Positions 1-8,559 of a DNA stretch of 39,897 nt are shown piece by piece; the first letter of the stretch is position 1, and every line of letters starts with the position of its first letter. Under the pieces are notes generated by a model that was not told the DNA's origin, ran no database searches, and saw only the letters and a program-made list of their open reading frames with translations. Location of the stretch: positions 1 to 39,897 of the forward strand of contig JAGQWZ010000187.1 in the NCBI GenBank assembly GCA_020436835.1, in the 5' to 3' direction. This DNA is from Saprospiraceae bacterium. GTDB lineage: Bacteria > Bacteroidota > Bacteroidia > Chitinophagales > Saprospiraceae. Made by a program: the position numbers and the translations under genes.

Positions 1-132
1 ATTGATTTGACTTAGCTGGTCGTCACTCAGTATCTTGCCCAGGACCAAATAGCCCTGACTATCTAAAAAGTCCTTTTCTTCATCACTTAAGAGACTGATA
101 CTCACTCCGAGGTCACCGAGATAATTAGCCAT
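1..132 (-). CDS. PhyH-family dioxygenase, 5' fragment
   Basis: The first 44 codons of a minus-strand gene are visible; the rest lies beyond the left edge. Translating from the ATG at 132 gives a peptide containing SDEEKDFLDSQGYLVL and then a short acidic linker. This is the usual opening of phytanoyl-CoA dioxygenase family proteins, where an N-terminal helix precedes a D-x-x-G-Y-x-V strand. Those enzymes are cytoplasmic Fe(II)/2-oxoglutarate hydroxylases. The iron ligands would lie outside the window, so the assignment rests on the N-terminus only. A second PhyH-type gene lies on the same strand about 600 bases away. Confidence 0.55.
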   Translation of the reverse strand, partial: MANYLGDLGVSISLLSDEEKDFLDSQGYLVLGKILSDDQLSQIN

Positions 133-267
133 AATCGTCAGATTTACCTTAAAAATAACTGACTAATATTTCTAAACAAAGCATAATTTTTTTTGGCATT
201 GATGAAACCTTTTGAATAAAAGTTCCGTCTCTATGATAAATAGAATTAGAAAACTAAAATCGCAACT

Positions 268-660
268 ATGATCCGAGTTATTTACGTTTTGACACTAACA
301 ATGCTCTCTCTTGGGATAGGATACAGCCAAAATGATAGCAAAAGGGAAACAGATCTGAACCGGGAACTGAAGGAGGTTATGAAAGAGGTGGAAGAAGCCC
401 TGGATGAGATCGAGATTGCGGAAGTGGATGTAGACCGGATCATGGACCAGGTAAGAGAATCGATGCCCACAAAAACAGAGATGAATGACTACAGGGAGAT
501 AGTCCGAGATGCTGTCCGGGAATTGAAAAATATCGATCTCAGTGAGTTAAAAAGAACGATGGAAGAAGTAGGCAGGGAACTGGAAGATTTATTTCAGGAT
601 GAACATTGGGAAAAATCGGATGAGAAGAAAATATATCGCCAAAACCGGAAAAAAGAATAA
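268..660 (+). CDS. Secreted coiled-coil protein, function unknown
   Basis: This 130-residue protein starts with a Sec signal peptide (hydrophobic residues 4-17, likely cleaved after GYSQ). The rest is almost entirely charged helix with heptad-like spacing of Val, Ile, Leu and Met and many Glu, Asp, Lys and Arg, consistent with a periplasmic coiled coil. It ends in a basic tail. No domain is recognised. It is the only plus-strand gene in its surroundings and is followed by a clear intrinsic terminator, so it is probably a single-gene transcript. The composition is similar to short Glu-rich proteins that are common and unstudied in Bacteroidota. Confidence 0.7.
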   Translation: MIRVIYVLTLTMLSLGIGYSQNDSKRETDLNRELKEVMKEVEEALDEIEIAEVDVDRIMDQVRESMPTKTEMNDYREIVRDAVRELKNIDLSELKRTMEEVGRELEDLFQDEHWEKSDEKKIYRQNRKKE

Positions 661-702
661 AAATTCAACGTATAACAGGCACCTTATAAAATAGTAAACG
701 TG

Positions 703-729
703 AAGCCGGATAGTTTATCCGGCTTTTTT
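703..729 (+). terminator. Intrinsic terminator after the coiled-coil gene
   Basis: A perfect 10-bp stem (AAGCCGGATA at 703-712, TATCCGGCTT at 716-725) with a GTT loop is followed directly by a T run. It lies 43 bases past the stop codon at 660. On the minus strand the stem has no T tract after it, so it acts for the plus-strand gene. Confidence 0.85.
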
Positions 730-747
730 AATGACCGTGGTTCCCGA

Positions 748-1536
748 TTAGCCGGCCTGATCTTTCAAAGCCATTCTTATCACCTCGGTGACAGGGGTTT
801 GTACTTTGTCAAGTTCCGCATCTGACCACAGAGATCCACCCGCCGGCATCAATGGAGGTTGTGCTAAAAATCTCGGATTCGTTCCCTGATGATCCTGGGC
901 GGCATGCAGGAGAAATGGATGACAAAGGTAAACGGTTCCTTTCTTACCAGTCGCAAGTACCTGTTGATCCCACTCCCTGTTTTGCATTTCCCCGGCTAAT
1001 TCCATGAATGAAAGTCCTTGCCTACCCAAAGGAGCTAACATCCGTGCAACCTCGTGATGCGAACCGACTGCTATGCGGGTAGGAGCATCATCTGTTCCTA
1101 CGTCAGAAAAAAGAAATAATAAAAGAAGGGCTCTTCCATCGGAAAATATGTTGATGCGCCACTCGAGATAATTATTGGGATCATTGCCAGGAAAACTGGC
1201 ATCCACATGCCAGCCAGTGTCTGTTGCTTTCTCTGTGCTGGGGAAACGTACCGGAACACTGCCTAAACTAAATCTGGGCATCCAGCCACCAGCTCCCACC
1301 AATTGGTCAAATGCATCTTTCAAAGTAGTGGAGTTGATCGCCTTAACAAATGGAGTATCAAAATATTCACCCAGGCGAATCACCGGTTTGGTCCAGGTTT
1401 CTGAATCGAGGGGATCACATCCGGTATCTTTCCAAAGGATCTCCAGGCATTGATCGGCAATCTGCTCAGGAAACGCCTCAGGGATGCACAAATAACCGTC
1501 CCTGATAAAACCAGCTATATCATTTGATGAAACCAT
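748..1536 (-). CDS. Phytanoyl-CoA dioxygenase (PhyH) family protein
   Basis: This 262-residue protein is the usual length for the PhyH family of Fe(II)/2-oxoglutarate-dependent oxygenases. The double-stranded beta-helix motifs are visible: the H-x-D iron pair (H110, D112 in TGWHVDASF), the distal His in LLHAA (H211), and an Arg for 2-oxoglutarate (R222 in NPRF). The N-terminus (FIRDGYLCIPEAF) has the family D-G-Y-x-x-I strand. There is no signal peptide, so it acts in the cytoplasm. The substrate cannot be read from sequence; relatives hydroxylate small metabolites, lipids or amino-acid derivatives. It is transcribed towards the partial PhyH-type gene at the left edge, but a plus-strand gene lies between them. 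Confidence 0.85.
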   Translation of the reverse strand: MVSSNDIAGFIRDGYLCIPEAFPEQIADQCLEILWKDTGCDPLDSETWTKPVIRLGEYFDTPFVKAINSTTLKDAFDQLVGAGGWMPRFSLGSVPVRFPSTEKATDTGWHVDASFPGNDPNNYLEWRINIFSDGRALLLLFLFSDVGTDDAPTRIAVGSHHEVARMLAPLGRQGLSFMELAGEMQNREWDQQVLATGKKGTVYLCHPFLLHAAQDHQGTNPRFLAQPPLMPAGGSLWSDAELDKVQTPVTEVIRMALKDQAG

Positions 1537-1634
1537 CTTTACAATTCTTGGTATGTATTGCCTTCAATAAAAACATGCCGTCATTGCTTTTCAGCATAGT
1601 TACCAGCATTCTGTAGAACAAAAAATGCTGCAGG

Positions 1635-2381
1635 TCACTCTGGGTACCAATTTCGAAGCCGAACCTCTATTTTGGAGTCAGCGCTATTTACAAGCGATCT
1701 AAATTTATCTACATCACTCAAGCCATCACTACCACGATAATGGTAGGGGTAGACTACACCGGGCTTAAAATCCAATACCGCATCCGCCGCGTGTTCTACA
1801 TCCATCGTATAGGGTAAATTCATACAAACAAAAGCAAAATCAATATCGGGGAGCGCACGCATTTCAGGGATATCTTCGGTATCGCCGGAAAAATAAAACC
1901 TTTTACCACCAATTGTCAACACATATCCGTTACCCCACCCTTTTGGATGTCGGGAGGTTTCGTCATCGGGTAAATTATACATAGGAACAGCCTGTACTTC
2001 AATACCACTGTAATCTGTACTTTCACCGTTGGCCAGTGTGATCACTTTGCCAAATTTGATATCTCCCAGCTCATCGATAACCGATTGAGGAGCTACCAGG
2101 GTAGTGCCAGTCAGGTCCAGCCCGGTCAGCGTCTCTTTATTGAAATGGTCTCCATGTAAATGGGTGATGCAAATTAAGTCCGCGCCGGGAAAACCGGAAA
2201 ATTTATCCGCTCCACCATAGGGATCCATATAGACGGTCTTACCCTCCCACTGAAGTACCAACGTCGCATGTAGTACAGGGGTCATGGTGACCTCACCTTG
2301 AGCGGTTGGAATAATATCCTGTTGAGTGAAGCCGGTTTTGGACACCAGCAAAGCAAAGAGCAAGAATAATAGTCTCATCAT
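1635..2381 (-). CDS. Secreted metallo-beta-lactamase fold hydrolase
   Basis: This 248-residue protein has an N-terminal Sec signal (MMRLLFLLFALLVSK) and an MBL fold. The metal motif H-x-H-x-D-H is present as HLHGDH (H74, H76, D78, H79), with a second Asp in YFSGDTE and a late His in YPYHYRG. The layout, with D-P-Y-G at the start and GDT before the last strand, is that of the UPF0173/YtkL-like branch rather than true beta-lactamases. It is expected to be a periplasmic hydrolase with a binuclear metal site. Two adjacent ATGs lie at the start. The substrate is unknown. Confidence 0.85.
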   Translation of the reverse strand: MMRLLFLLFALLVSKTGFTQQDIIPTAQGEVTMTPVLHATLVLQWEGKTVYMDPYGGADKFSGFPGADLICITHLHGDHFNKETLTGLDLTGTTLVAPQSVIDELGDIKFGKVITLANGESTDYSGIEVQAVPMYNLPDDETSRHPKGWGNGYVLTIGGKRFYFSGDTEDIPEMRALPDIDFAFVCMNLPYTMDVEHAADAVLDFKPGVVYPYHYRGSDGLSDVDKFRSLVNSADSKIEVRLRNWYPE

Positions 2382-2421
2382 AGGGTATTAAAAGATTAAA
2401 TGAGAATGTACTCAAAATAAA

Positions 2422-3096
2422 CTAAAGAATGAAATACCAGGTTAGGGATGCCCACAATTTATTTTCTACCGTGTTGGCATCCAATAACTTACTCATACGG
2501 TAATCCAATCCCATTTCCAATTTATTATTACTATTTAATTCGTAACCCACTGCCGGCAAAATGCGAATTTCCATATCAGTAGAACTGTTTTGAAGGATAC
2601 CAAGTATCTCACCCCCCAGCTTAAAATAGAGTTCTTTCCAATTGATTTTATCTCCTGACAAAGGGATCTCCCAGACTGCCCGGTAGCGCAGGCGGAAAAT
2701 TGGGTCCGTCCCCGAGCTGAATGTCTGATCTGATGCGATACGATGGCTTATTCTTGACTGATTTAACTTGCGTACTGTTCCATATTGTTGAATCAGACGA
2801 TGAAATATAACATCATCTCTAAACCGGATGAGATATCCGGCATTGACCTTACTTCGCAGTCCGATACGCTGGGAGACCAACATCTTCAGATCGGTCAATG
2901 CATGGCTAAACGCATGGTTCGATGACTGAAATCTCGACTCTGCTCCAAAAACTACCTGTGATTGTCCGGTGATTTTTGAACTGAGGTTCATCCGGGGGAG
3001 AAGGCCAAAACCCAATTGATTTTGGGAGAAGAGACTAAAGGATAAAAAAAGAAGAACAGTTGTCAGTCGCCAGTGAAGTAACCGTTGAGATCTCAT
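2422..3096 (-). CDS. DUF2490-type outer-membrane protein
   Basis: This 224-residue secreted protein begins with a signal peptide ending near FSLFSQ. The body consists of alternating amphipathic strands and ends in LWASLTWYFIL, an aromatic C-terminus typical of outer-membrane barrels. The pattern of matched strand pairs (FGAESRFQS, AGYLIRFRD, RLRYRAVWEIPL, GLDYRM) is that of DUF2490 proteins, a Bacteroidota family predicted to form a small barrel. Its function is unknown. It starts 5 bases after the stop of the PepSY-like gene, so the two are cotranscribed. Confidence 0.7.
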   Translation of the reverse strand: MRSQRLLHWRLTTVLLFLSFSLFSQNQLGFGLLPRMNLSSKITGQSQVVFGAESRFQSSNHAFSHALTDLKMLVSQRIGLRSKVNAGYLIRFRDDVIFHRLIQQYGTVRKLNQSRISHRIASDQTFSSGTDPIFRLRYRAVWEIPLSGDKINWKELYFKLGGEILGILQNSSTDMEIRILPAVGYELNSNNKLEMGLDYRMSKLLDANTVENKLWASLTWYFIL

Positions 3097-3101
3097 TTAC
3101 T

Positions 3102-3677
3102 TCAGAATTCCATATTGTCAGTTGGACGATCATCGACCTCCAGAACCTCCTTCACCCGACCATCTCTCGTTAGCAGAATTTCAAAGTTGCCAATCTCACC
3201 CTTTTGCTCTCCCCTAACGATACATTCCAAATGCTGATAATCCATTCCGGCTCGTAAAAAAGCCTGAAAACCGGTCTCTGAAATCAGGAATTGTTGCTGG
3301 ACCTTTAAAATTCTGTACCGCTTGAATAGTGTATTAAATCCATCTTCAATTGTTCTTACCAGGTCCTGATCTAAATCATGCAGATGCACGGTTTTCTCAA
3401 TATCTAAAAAGAAACCTGAGCTATCAAATTCAATACTATACCAGAAATCCTTTATTCGGGTCTTAGCTTCGAAGGTTATACCGAGTTGGCTTTCCTCTCT
3501 GTACCACCGCACTTTGTTTGCCTTTTCGATGGATGACATGTAAGACGCGGCCTGAGACGGAACTTCGGACAGACTCACCCGGGTTTCACTTTCAAATTTC
3601 GACTGACCGAAAAGGCCCGAGGACATCATAATAAGGCAAGGCAACAAGCTAAAGAGGGCACCAAGAAATCGAAACAT
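3102..3677 (-). CDS. Secreted PepSY-like protein
   Basis: I chose the ATG at 3677, which gives 191 residues; a TTG two codons upstream is less likely. An N-terminal signal sequence (FRFLGALFSLLPCLIMM) precedes a domain with the strand-helix layout of PepSY-like proteins: KANKVRWYREESQLGITFEAKT followed by YSIEFDSSGFFLDIEK. This resembles the periplasmic PepSY-like proteins common in Bacteroidota. A second similar half begins near LKVQQQFLIS. It lies between a membrane four-helix-bundle protein (52-base gap) and a DUF2490 protein (5-base gap), probably in one operon. A role as a periplasmic binding or inhibitor module is inferred from fold only. Confidence 0.6.
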   Translation of the reverse strand: MFRFLGALFSLLPCLIMMSSGLFGQSKFESETRVSLSEVPSQAASYMSSIEKANKVRWYREESQLGITFEAKTRIKDFWYSIEFDSSGFFLDIEKTVHLHDLDQDLVRTIEDGFNTLFKRYRILKVQQQFLISETGFQAFLRAGMDYQHLECIVRGEQKGEIGNFEILLTRDGRVKEVLEVDDRPTDNMEF

Positions 3678-3729
3678 AAACAAGAAACGATTGAGCGCTG
3701 CTTCTGGTTCAACCCAGGCTCAACCAATT

Positions 3730-4389
3730 TTAATTCAGGCCTGGATTGTGTGGAAAGGCGATCGGCTTGCCGGAAATCACCAAAACCTGAATCATCAGAG
3801 CAATAAAGATCAAGATACTCATTTCGAAGTGCGAAGTTGAAATACTGCCCATGAACGTCTTGCTGGATCTTCTTTCCAGAACCTTTCCCTCCGACAATTG
3901 GATGGCGGACAAAGCGGTTAACGTAGTCATACACTTTCTGGTAATGCTTCGAATTTGGTCAATGTCGTGTAGCGGATCCGGAAGTTCGATTCCGGATAGT
4001 AGTTTACTTTCTGCAACTTGAAGTTGCTCAAGCTGGGATTTTAGATCTTCATAATAAGCTTGTTCGTCACTAGTCAGGTAAGTTTCACCATATTGCTGCA
4101 TAAGCCGGGACACAATGCGCTGATGGCTCACCAATTCGACCGGATTACGAAAATGCCCGTCCTTAAAGTTTTTCAACATTAAAAGTTCCGATTTGTGATA
4201 TAGGTGATCATAAACCTGAAATATGTAGCCTTCGGCAAGAAGCCGGTCCTGATAAATCTCCTTAAAATCATTCTTTAGTGATTTCAGGTGTCTCCGCTCC
4301 ACCAGGTTATTTACCATCACCAATACCATTACTACCGCCAACAGCAGGGAAACTTTCCACTTACTTCTAATCGAATATGCCCACTTCAT
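3730..4389 (-). CDS. Four-helix-bundle (4HB_MCP-like) membrane sensor without output domain
   Basis: This 219-residue protein has one transmembrane helix near residues 13-28, a long helical periplasmic segment, and a second transmembrane helix near 188-206. The periplasmic segment has the length and heptad pattern of the four-helix-bundle ligand-binding domain of chemoreceptors. The protein ends about 13 residues after the second membrane span, so HAMP and signalling domains are absent. It is the first gene of a likely operon with the PepSY-like and DUF2490 genes. Signalling would have to occur through a partner, or the bundle may have a structural role. Confidence 0.65.
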   Translation of the reverse strand: MKWAYSIRSKWKVSLLLAVVMVLVMVNNLVERRHLKSLKNDFKEIYQDRLLAEGYIFQVYDHLYHKSELLMLKNFKDGHFRNPVELVSHQRIVSRLMQQYGETYLTSDEQAYYEDLKSQLEQLQVAESKLLSGIELPDPLHDIDQIRSITRKCMTTLTALSAIQLSEGKVLERRSSKTFMGSISTSHFEMSILIFIALMIQVLVISGKPIAFPHNPGLN

Positions 4390-4483
4390 AACCTTTGCAT
4401 TCTAATTACTCTCTAATATACACTGCTTGATCTAGAAGTACAAATCATCGAAATAAATCAATAACCCAGGTCATTACCAGTAT

Positions 4484-4852
4484 TTAGCCGGCCAGATTGA
4501 GCCTTCGAAAAGTGATATAAGACATCATCAGAATACTTAAAATCAACAAAGGGAAAAAAGTCTGTAGATGAATTCCATCCACAAAGGCATGACTCACAAA
4601 CGCCGAAAACATGGTAAAAGTAAATCCGGCATAGGCCCATTCCTTAATTCGACTTTTGAAAACGGGAAGAATTAATACCAATGATCCCAAACCTTTAAAT
4701 ACCGTTAATAAAGTACGGAAATAATCGGGATACCCCAGGTGACTTATTCCCTGGCGTGCCAGCTCCGAATTAGAAGTCAGCGCCGGCATCAATCCCTCAA
4801 ATAAGAAGATAATAATGGTGGTGGTCCAATAAATATATTTAGTTGTTTTCAT
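4484..4852 (-). CDS. DoxX-like membrane protein
   Basis: This 122-residue protein has four predicted membrane helices. The first holds the family pattern (YWTTTIIIFLFEGLMPAL), followed by GISHLGYPDYFRTLL and a K-G-L-G-S-L-V-L-I-L-P helix. The H-L-G-Y-P-x-Y motif is characteristic of the DoxX-like family. Such proteins sit in the inner membrane; some are linked to redox or oxidative stress, but the biochemical role is unsettled. It lies 200 bases downstream of the VOC gene on the same strand, near the divergent GlxA-type regulator, which may control both. Confidence 0.8.
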   Translation of the reverse strand: MKTTKYIYWTTTIIIFLFEGLMPALTSNSELARQGISHLGYPDYFRTLLTVFKGLGSLVLILPVFKSRIKEWAYAGFTFTMFSAFVSHAFVDGIHLQTFFPLLILSILMMSYITFRRLNLAG

Positions 4853-5052
4853 GATTAATTAAAATTAAATGTCGATAAAATGATAAAATTTATATGTTGT
4901 AAATCGAGCGTTGATAACCCAACTAATGAGTAAAGATTTTTAGGAGAACGGCGAATCCCAAACATGTCGAAGGTTTGTTTGTCGACCATACAGACGATAC
5001 ATTTTAGACCTAATCTAGCGGCCAAGTAATTCAACCCAGAAATTCATTACAT

Positions 5053-5463
5053 CTATTTGCATTCTTGAAAGTGAAATAACCAGTGGTTCCCGAATTTATC
5101 TTCCAGGTCTCCGAATAAGGCGCCCCAGAAAGTTTCTTCCAAGGGATGTGACTTTATACTTCCAGTCGATAATTTCGCATAGCATTCCCGGATTTCGTCT
5201 TCACTGGAACAATCCAACATCAGGGAGATAGTGTTTCCCGACCGGTGTCCATCCTCCGGTACGATGTCAGATCCCATTAAAATCAGATTATGATTCGTCA
5301 GTGTACAGTGCAGGATTGAGGCACGCATTTGTCGAGGCATTTTATCACTAAATGGAGATTCTCCGATCGTTTGAATAACTAATTCACCCCCCAGGCATTT
5401 TTGATAAAATTGCATCGCCTCAAGACAGTTACCGGCAAAGGTGAGATAGGCACTGATTCGCAT
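5053..5463 (-). CDS. VOC-family protein, PhnB-like
   Basis: This 136-residue cytoplasmic protein has the vicinal-oxygen-chelate layout. The opening FAGNCLEAMQFYQKCLGGEL and the later FWGALFGDLEDKFGNHWLFH are the hallmark strands of PhnB/3-demethylubiquinone-like VOC proteins. Family members are dimers that bind a metal or a small molecule; many confer resistance or have no known reaction. It is divergently transcribed from the GlxA-type regulator across a 216-base intergenic region, an arrangement often seen for AraC-type regulators and their targets. Confidence 0.85.
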   Translation of the reverse strand: MRISAYLTFAGNCLEAMQFYQKCLGGELVIQTIGESPFSDKMPRQMRASILHCTLTNHNLILMGSDIVPEDGHRSGNTISLMLDCSSEDEIRECYAKLSTGSIKSHPLEETFWGALFGDLEDKFGNHWLFHFQECK

Positions 5464-5679
5464 TTCTATTGTGATTAATTTTTTTCGAAATCAATATTTT
5501 AGTGTAACAACGGCTATCTGATATCTTTCTAAAAGCGTGCTTTGATAGCAGATGCTTTCAAAATCAGGTGTTTAAAATTTTTGCTGCTCAAAACTAGACA
5601 TATTGGACTTTGAGTAAAATATCAGAAAACGACACTTTTAAGGGTTGATCGCGACATCTACATTGATTATCTTGCTGCA
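5464..5679. promoter_or_regulatory. Divergent promoter region, VOC gene / GlxA-type regulator
   Basis: This AT-rich 216-base spacer separates two divergent start codons, so it must hold promoters for both directions. I see no confident inverted repeat or consensus promoter. The assignment is positional. Confidence 0.45.
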
Positions 5680-6669
5680 ATGAAAAAGGTATCCATTCTA
5701 GTACCCCAATCTTCAGTGATGCAAGCTATTGCAGATCCCAGCTACTTGTTTAATGCTGTGAACCAATTTTTAACCAGCACCGGACGACCGGCTCTTTTCT
5801 CAGTGGAGCTGGTCGGTAATCATAAAGATGTGCATTTGGCAGGAGGCCTTTTCACTGTACATGTGGATAAACTGATCAGTGAAGTCGAACATACGGATCT
5901 GGTGTTTATCCCGGCCCTTTTCGGAGATATGGAAAAGGCAGTAGCACTTAATCAGGACCTGACTACCTGGATCGTCAAACAATATAAGGGAGGAGCTGAA
6001 ATCGCATCGCTCTGTGTAGGCGCATTTCTCCTGGCTTCAACCGGTCTCCTGGAAGGCAAGAAATGTTCTACACATTGGGGTTTCTCAAACGAATTTAAAG
6101 ATATGTTTCCCATGGTGGAACTGGTGGACGGTGCGATTGTCACGGAAGAAAATGGAATTTATTCAAGTGGGGGAGCGAATTCATATTGGAACTTATTGCT
6201 GCATCTGGTCGAAAAATACACGGATCGGGAGACGGCCATTTTAGCATCAAAATATTTTGCTGTAGATATTGATCGCGACAGCCAGGCTGCTTTCGCTGTG
6301 TTTAAAGGTCAAAAAGAGCACAATGATGAGGAGGTGATTATCGCACAGGAATTTATTGAGAAAAATTATCAGGATAAAATTTCCGTAGACTCCCTTGCCG
6401 ACCTGGTAGCTGTCGGGCGAAGGACTTTTGAGCGAAGATTTAAGAAGGCTACAAATAATACGATTTTGGAATATGTACAAAGGGTTAAGATTGAAGCGGC
6501 AAAACGTAGTTTTGAAAACAGCCGGAAAAACATCAGTGAAGTAATGTACGATGTTGGCTATACCGATACCAAAGCTTTTAGAAATCTATTTAAAAAAATC
6601 ACCGGATTAACTCCCGTGCAATACAGAAATAAGTATAATAAACAGGAATGGATGGAAGTGGTAGCCTAG
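5680..6669 (+). CDS. GlxA-type transcriptional regulator (DJ-1/PfpI plus AraC HTH)
   Basis: This 329-residue protein has an N-terminal DJ-1/PfpI (glutamine amidotransferase-like) domain up to about residue 200 and a C-terminal AraC double helix-turn-helix from about 230. The nucleophile-elbow Cys is present (C112 in ASLCVGAFLLA), followed by a conserved CSTHW. The AraC part shows the typical second helix and tail: SEVMYDVGYTDTKAFRNLFK and GLTPVQYRNKY. GlxA-type regulators sense small molecules through the DJ-1 fold and activate nearby genes. The divergent VOC and DoxX-like genes are the likely targets. Confidence 0.92.
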   Translation: MKKVSILVPQSSVMQAIADPSYLFNAVNQFLTSTGRPALFSVELVGNHKDVHLAGGLFTVHVDKLISEVEHTDLVFIPALFGDMEKAVALNQDLTTWIVKQYKGGAEIASLCVGAFLLASTGLLEGKKCSTHWGFSNEFKDMFPMVELVDGAIVTEENGIYSSGGANSYWNLLLHLVEKYTDRETAILASKYFAVDIDRDSQAAFAVFKGQKEHNDEEVIIAQEFIEKNYQDKISVDSLADLVAVGRRTFERRFKKATNNTILEYVQRVKIEAAKRSFENSRKNISEVMYDVGYTDTKAFRNLFKKITGLTPVQYRNKYNKQEWMEVVA

Positions 6670-6677
6670 AGAGACAG

Positions 6678-7175
6678 CTACTTTAAGCATTTCCTGATTA
6701 GTTTCCAGGCCCAGTCGTAATGACTTGAAGTGGATGAAACCAGGTATGCTCCCAGGGAGGTTGATCCGGTCCAATGGTATTTCTTCTTCTCAAAAAGTTC
6801 AACATCGGTATGACTATGAATTAATTGCATGATACTTTCATGGGATTGTCCAAGCAGTTCCCTGACATTTTCGAGAGGAATATGTTCATATTTTTTCTGG
6901 ATCAATTGATTTAGTTCTTTTATCGTTTTCCAGGTATATCCTTTTGCCGGTATATCCGGTTTCTCTCCGAGCATGCCTATTTCATACCATTGAAGCATCA
7001 TCAGATGCCATTCGTGAAGATGTGCTAAAACATCCCTGATATTCCGATTCAAATATCCGTTTGGAAATTCACGATGCTTTTCGGCATCAGACAAATTATC
7101 GACAAAATCATTCAGCCTGCCGTAGTTCTCCTCACTTAGATCCAGTAGTTCATTTTTAGTTTTCGGTCTGGGCAT
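6678..7175 (-). CDS. ClbS/DfsB-family four-helix protein
   Basis: This 165-residue cytoplasmic protein is of the ClbS/DfsB (DUF1706) type. The signature strings are MPRPKTKNELL at the start, IRDVLAHLHEWHLMMLQWY in the second helix, and TSSHYDWAWKLIRK at the end. ClbS is the colibactin self-protection hydrolase and DfsB has been linked to iron-sulfur metabolism; most homologues, probably including this one, have unknown substrates. The gene follows the helical protein at 7187-8041 after only 11 bases, so the two are likely cotranscribed. It converges with the GlxA-type regulator gene, with 8 bases between their stops. Confidence 0.85.
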   Translation of the reverse strand: MPRPKTKNELLDLSEENYGRLNDFVDNLSDAEKHREFPNGYLNRNIRDVLAHLHEWHLMMLQWYEIGMLGEKPDIPAKGYTWKTIKELNQLIQKKYEHIPLENVRELLGQSHESIMQLIHSHTDVELFEKKKYHWTGSTSLGAYLVSSTSSHYDWAWKLIRKCLK

Positions 7176-7186
7176 TTTGATATCTA

Positions 7187-8041
7187 TTATACACTACCAG
7201 ACTCAATCCATAATAACTGGCTCAAGTACGATAATAATTTGTCTCCAAACGATTCCAGGTAACCTCCCCCACGGATCAGTCCGTTCTCGATTTGTCGCAT
7301 TTTATTGAGGAGGTCCTTATCCATTTCCTCATCCTGTGCACCATAAAATTGCAATTTACGAGCTGTATCATGGTAAAGTTTTCGAGCCACGAGCATCTCC
7401 TTTAATTGGTGCAGGGTATCAAGTAAGTGATCCAGTTCTTCATCCTGATATTCTCCCGATTCAATGGGTTTCGTTTCTCTAAAAAGCAACAGGTTGTAAT
7501 AAATTTCAGCAAGGATCAAATCCAGACTATCGAAATCTCCCTCCTGTAGATGTTCAAGATAGACTTCGACCAGATTCCTGAAGTATTCATGCGTTTTCAC
7601 TCTGAGCTTATCTTCATTCATCTGATTAATATGGTCAATCACTACCTTTTCTGTTGCATGTATCGTATTTAGATATAATTCATGTACGGATTTTGAGTAG
7701 CGGTCTCTGCTCAAGGATTCTTCTCGGGATAATATTTGATCGATTTGTTTATTCTCATCAAAAAGGACGGGATTGGACTTCACCAGATTTTCCTCCAGAT
7801 AACTTAGATACAGGTCAATGAAATCCTTTTTAAACTTACCCAATGCACCCTGACACCGAATTAAAGGTATCGTTTCATCAACATAAGTCAGCAAGCTAAT
7901 GAATGCAGATAGTTGGTCAATGTTCTTATTTAGAAGCCGAATTGCAGACTCACTCGACCGGTTGATCGCTTCCCGGTCAAGATATTTTATAGCGTCATAT
8001 AATTGATGATAATAATACTTATACAGAGACTTGACATTCAT
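7187..8041 (-). CDS. Helical protein of unknown function
   Basis: I do not recognise this 284-residue protein. It has no signal peptide or membrane span and is predicted almost wholly alpha-helical, with long amphipathic stretches rich in Leu, Glu, Lys and Tyr and no Cys-rich or nucleotide-binding motif. The N-terminus (YKYYYHQLYDAIKYLDREAI) is unusually Tyr-rich. It precedes the ClbS/DfsB-like gene by 11 bases on the same strand, suggesting a shared transcript. The coding frame is long and uninterrupted, so the gene itself is secure even though the function is not. Confidence 0.7.
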   Translation of the reverse strand: MNVKSLYKYYYHQLYDAIKYLDREAINRSSESAIRLLNKNIDQLSAFISLLTYVDETIPLIRCQGALGKFKKDFIDLYLSYLEENLVKSNPVLFDENKQIDQILSREESLSRDRYSKSVHELYLNTIHATEKVVIDHINQMNEDKLRVKTHEYFRNLVEVYLEHLQEGDFDSLDLILAEIYYNLLLFRETKPIESGEYQDEELDHLLDTLHQLKEMLVARKLYHDTARKLQFYGAQDEEMDKDLLNKMRQIENGLIRGGGYLESFGDKLLSYLSQLLWIESGSV

Positions 8042-8236
8042 TCTATCGATATTTTAGGGAACTTAAGATTGTCGAATTCAGGTTATATTAAAATGATGAG
8101 GCTTACCCAATGGGATGATCCTAGTTAGTTCTGGACTTTCAAGTGATGTGAAATCCTTGAGGGATGAAATGATCCATTGATGTATGCGTTCGCAGTAAGC
8201 TTTTGTAAATTGCATTCCAAACAAAATAAATGTCAG

Positions 8237-8548
8237 ATGAGCCTTAAAAAACGATTCTTCAAGACCAAGGATACGTGTAAAGTGACTTTTTTACTACCAC
8301 AAGAAGCTGTCGAAGGGGCAAAGAAAGTTCAACTATTGGGAGATTTTAATAATTGGGATAGTGGAGAAGCCCTTTCTATGAAACTCAAGAAAGGAGAGTA
8401 TTCCGCAACACTGGATCTTGAAGTAGGAAAAGAATATCAATTCAAGTATTTGATTGACAATGCAAGCTGGGAAAATGATTGGGCTGCAGACGATTATGTT
8501 GTTTCCTCAATTGGGGCTGAAAATTCAGTAGTACAGACCTACAAGTAG
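8237..8548 (+). CDS. Stand-alone CBM48/isoamylase N-terminal domain protein
   Basis: The preferred start is the ATG at 8237, giving 103 residues; the upstream extension to a TTG at 8177 looks unlike the domain. The protein is a single early-set beta-sandwich of the AMPK glycogen-binding/CBM48 type: VQLLGDFNNWD, then a charged beta hairpin, YQFKYLIDNASWEND and D-x-Y-V-V-S. The G-D-F-N-N-W-D motif is the glycogen-contacting loop. No catalytic domain is attached. It is probably a cytoplasmic glucan-binding adaptor, but its partner is not visible nearby. Confidence 0.85.
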   Translation: MSLKKRFFKTKDTCKVTFLLPQEAVEGAKKVQLLGDFNNWDSGEALSMKLKKGEYSATLDLEVGKEYQFKYLIDNASWENDWAADDYVVSSIGAENSVVQTYK

Positions 8549-8559
8549 AGGGACTACAA

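Noticed and set aside
3626..3934. 102-residue minus-strand frame overlapping the ends of the sensor and PepSY-like genes.
   Set aside because: It overlaps both better-supported genes and has no protein-like character.
8093..8176. Short plus-strand peptide beginning MMRLTQWDDP that could continue through a one-base frameshift to the TGA at 8177-8182 region, resembling the start of a gene.
   Set aside because: Only 11 codons before a stop, and the resemblance to any family is too weak to call a pseudogene.
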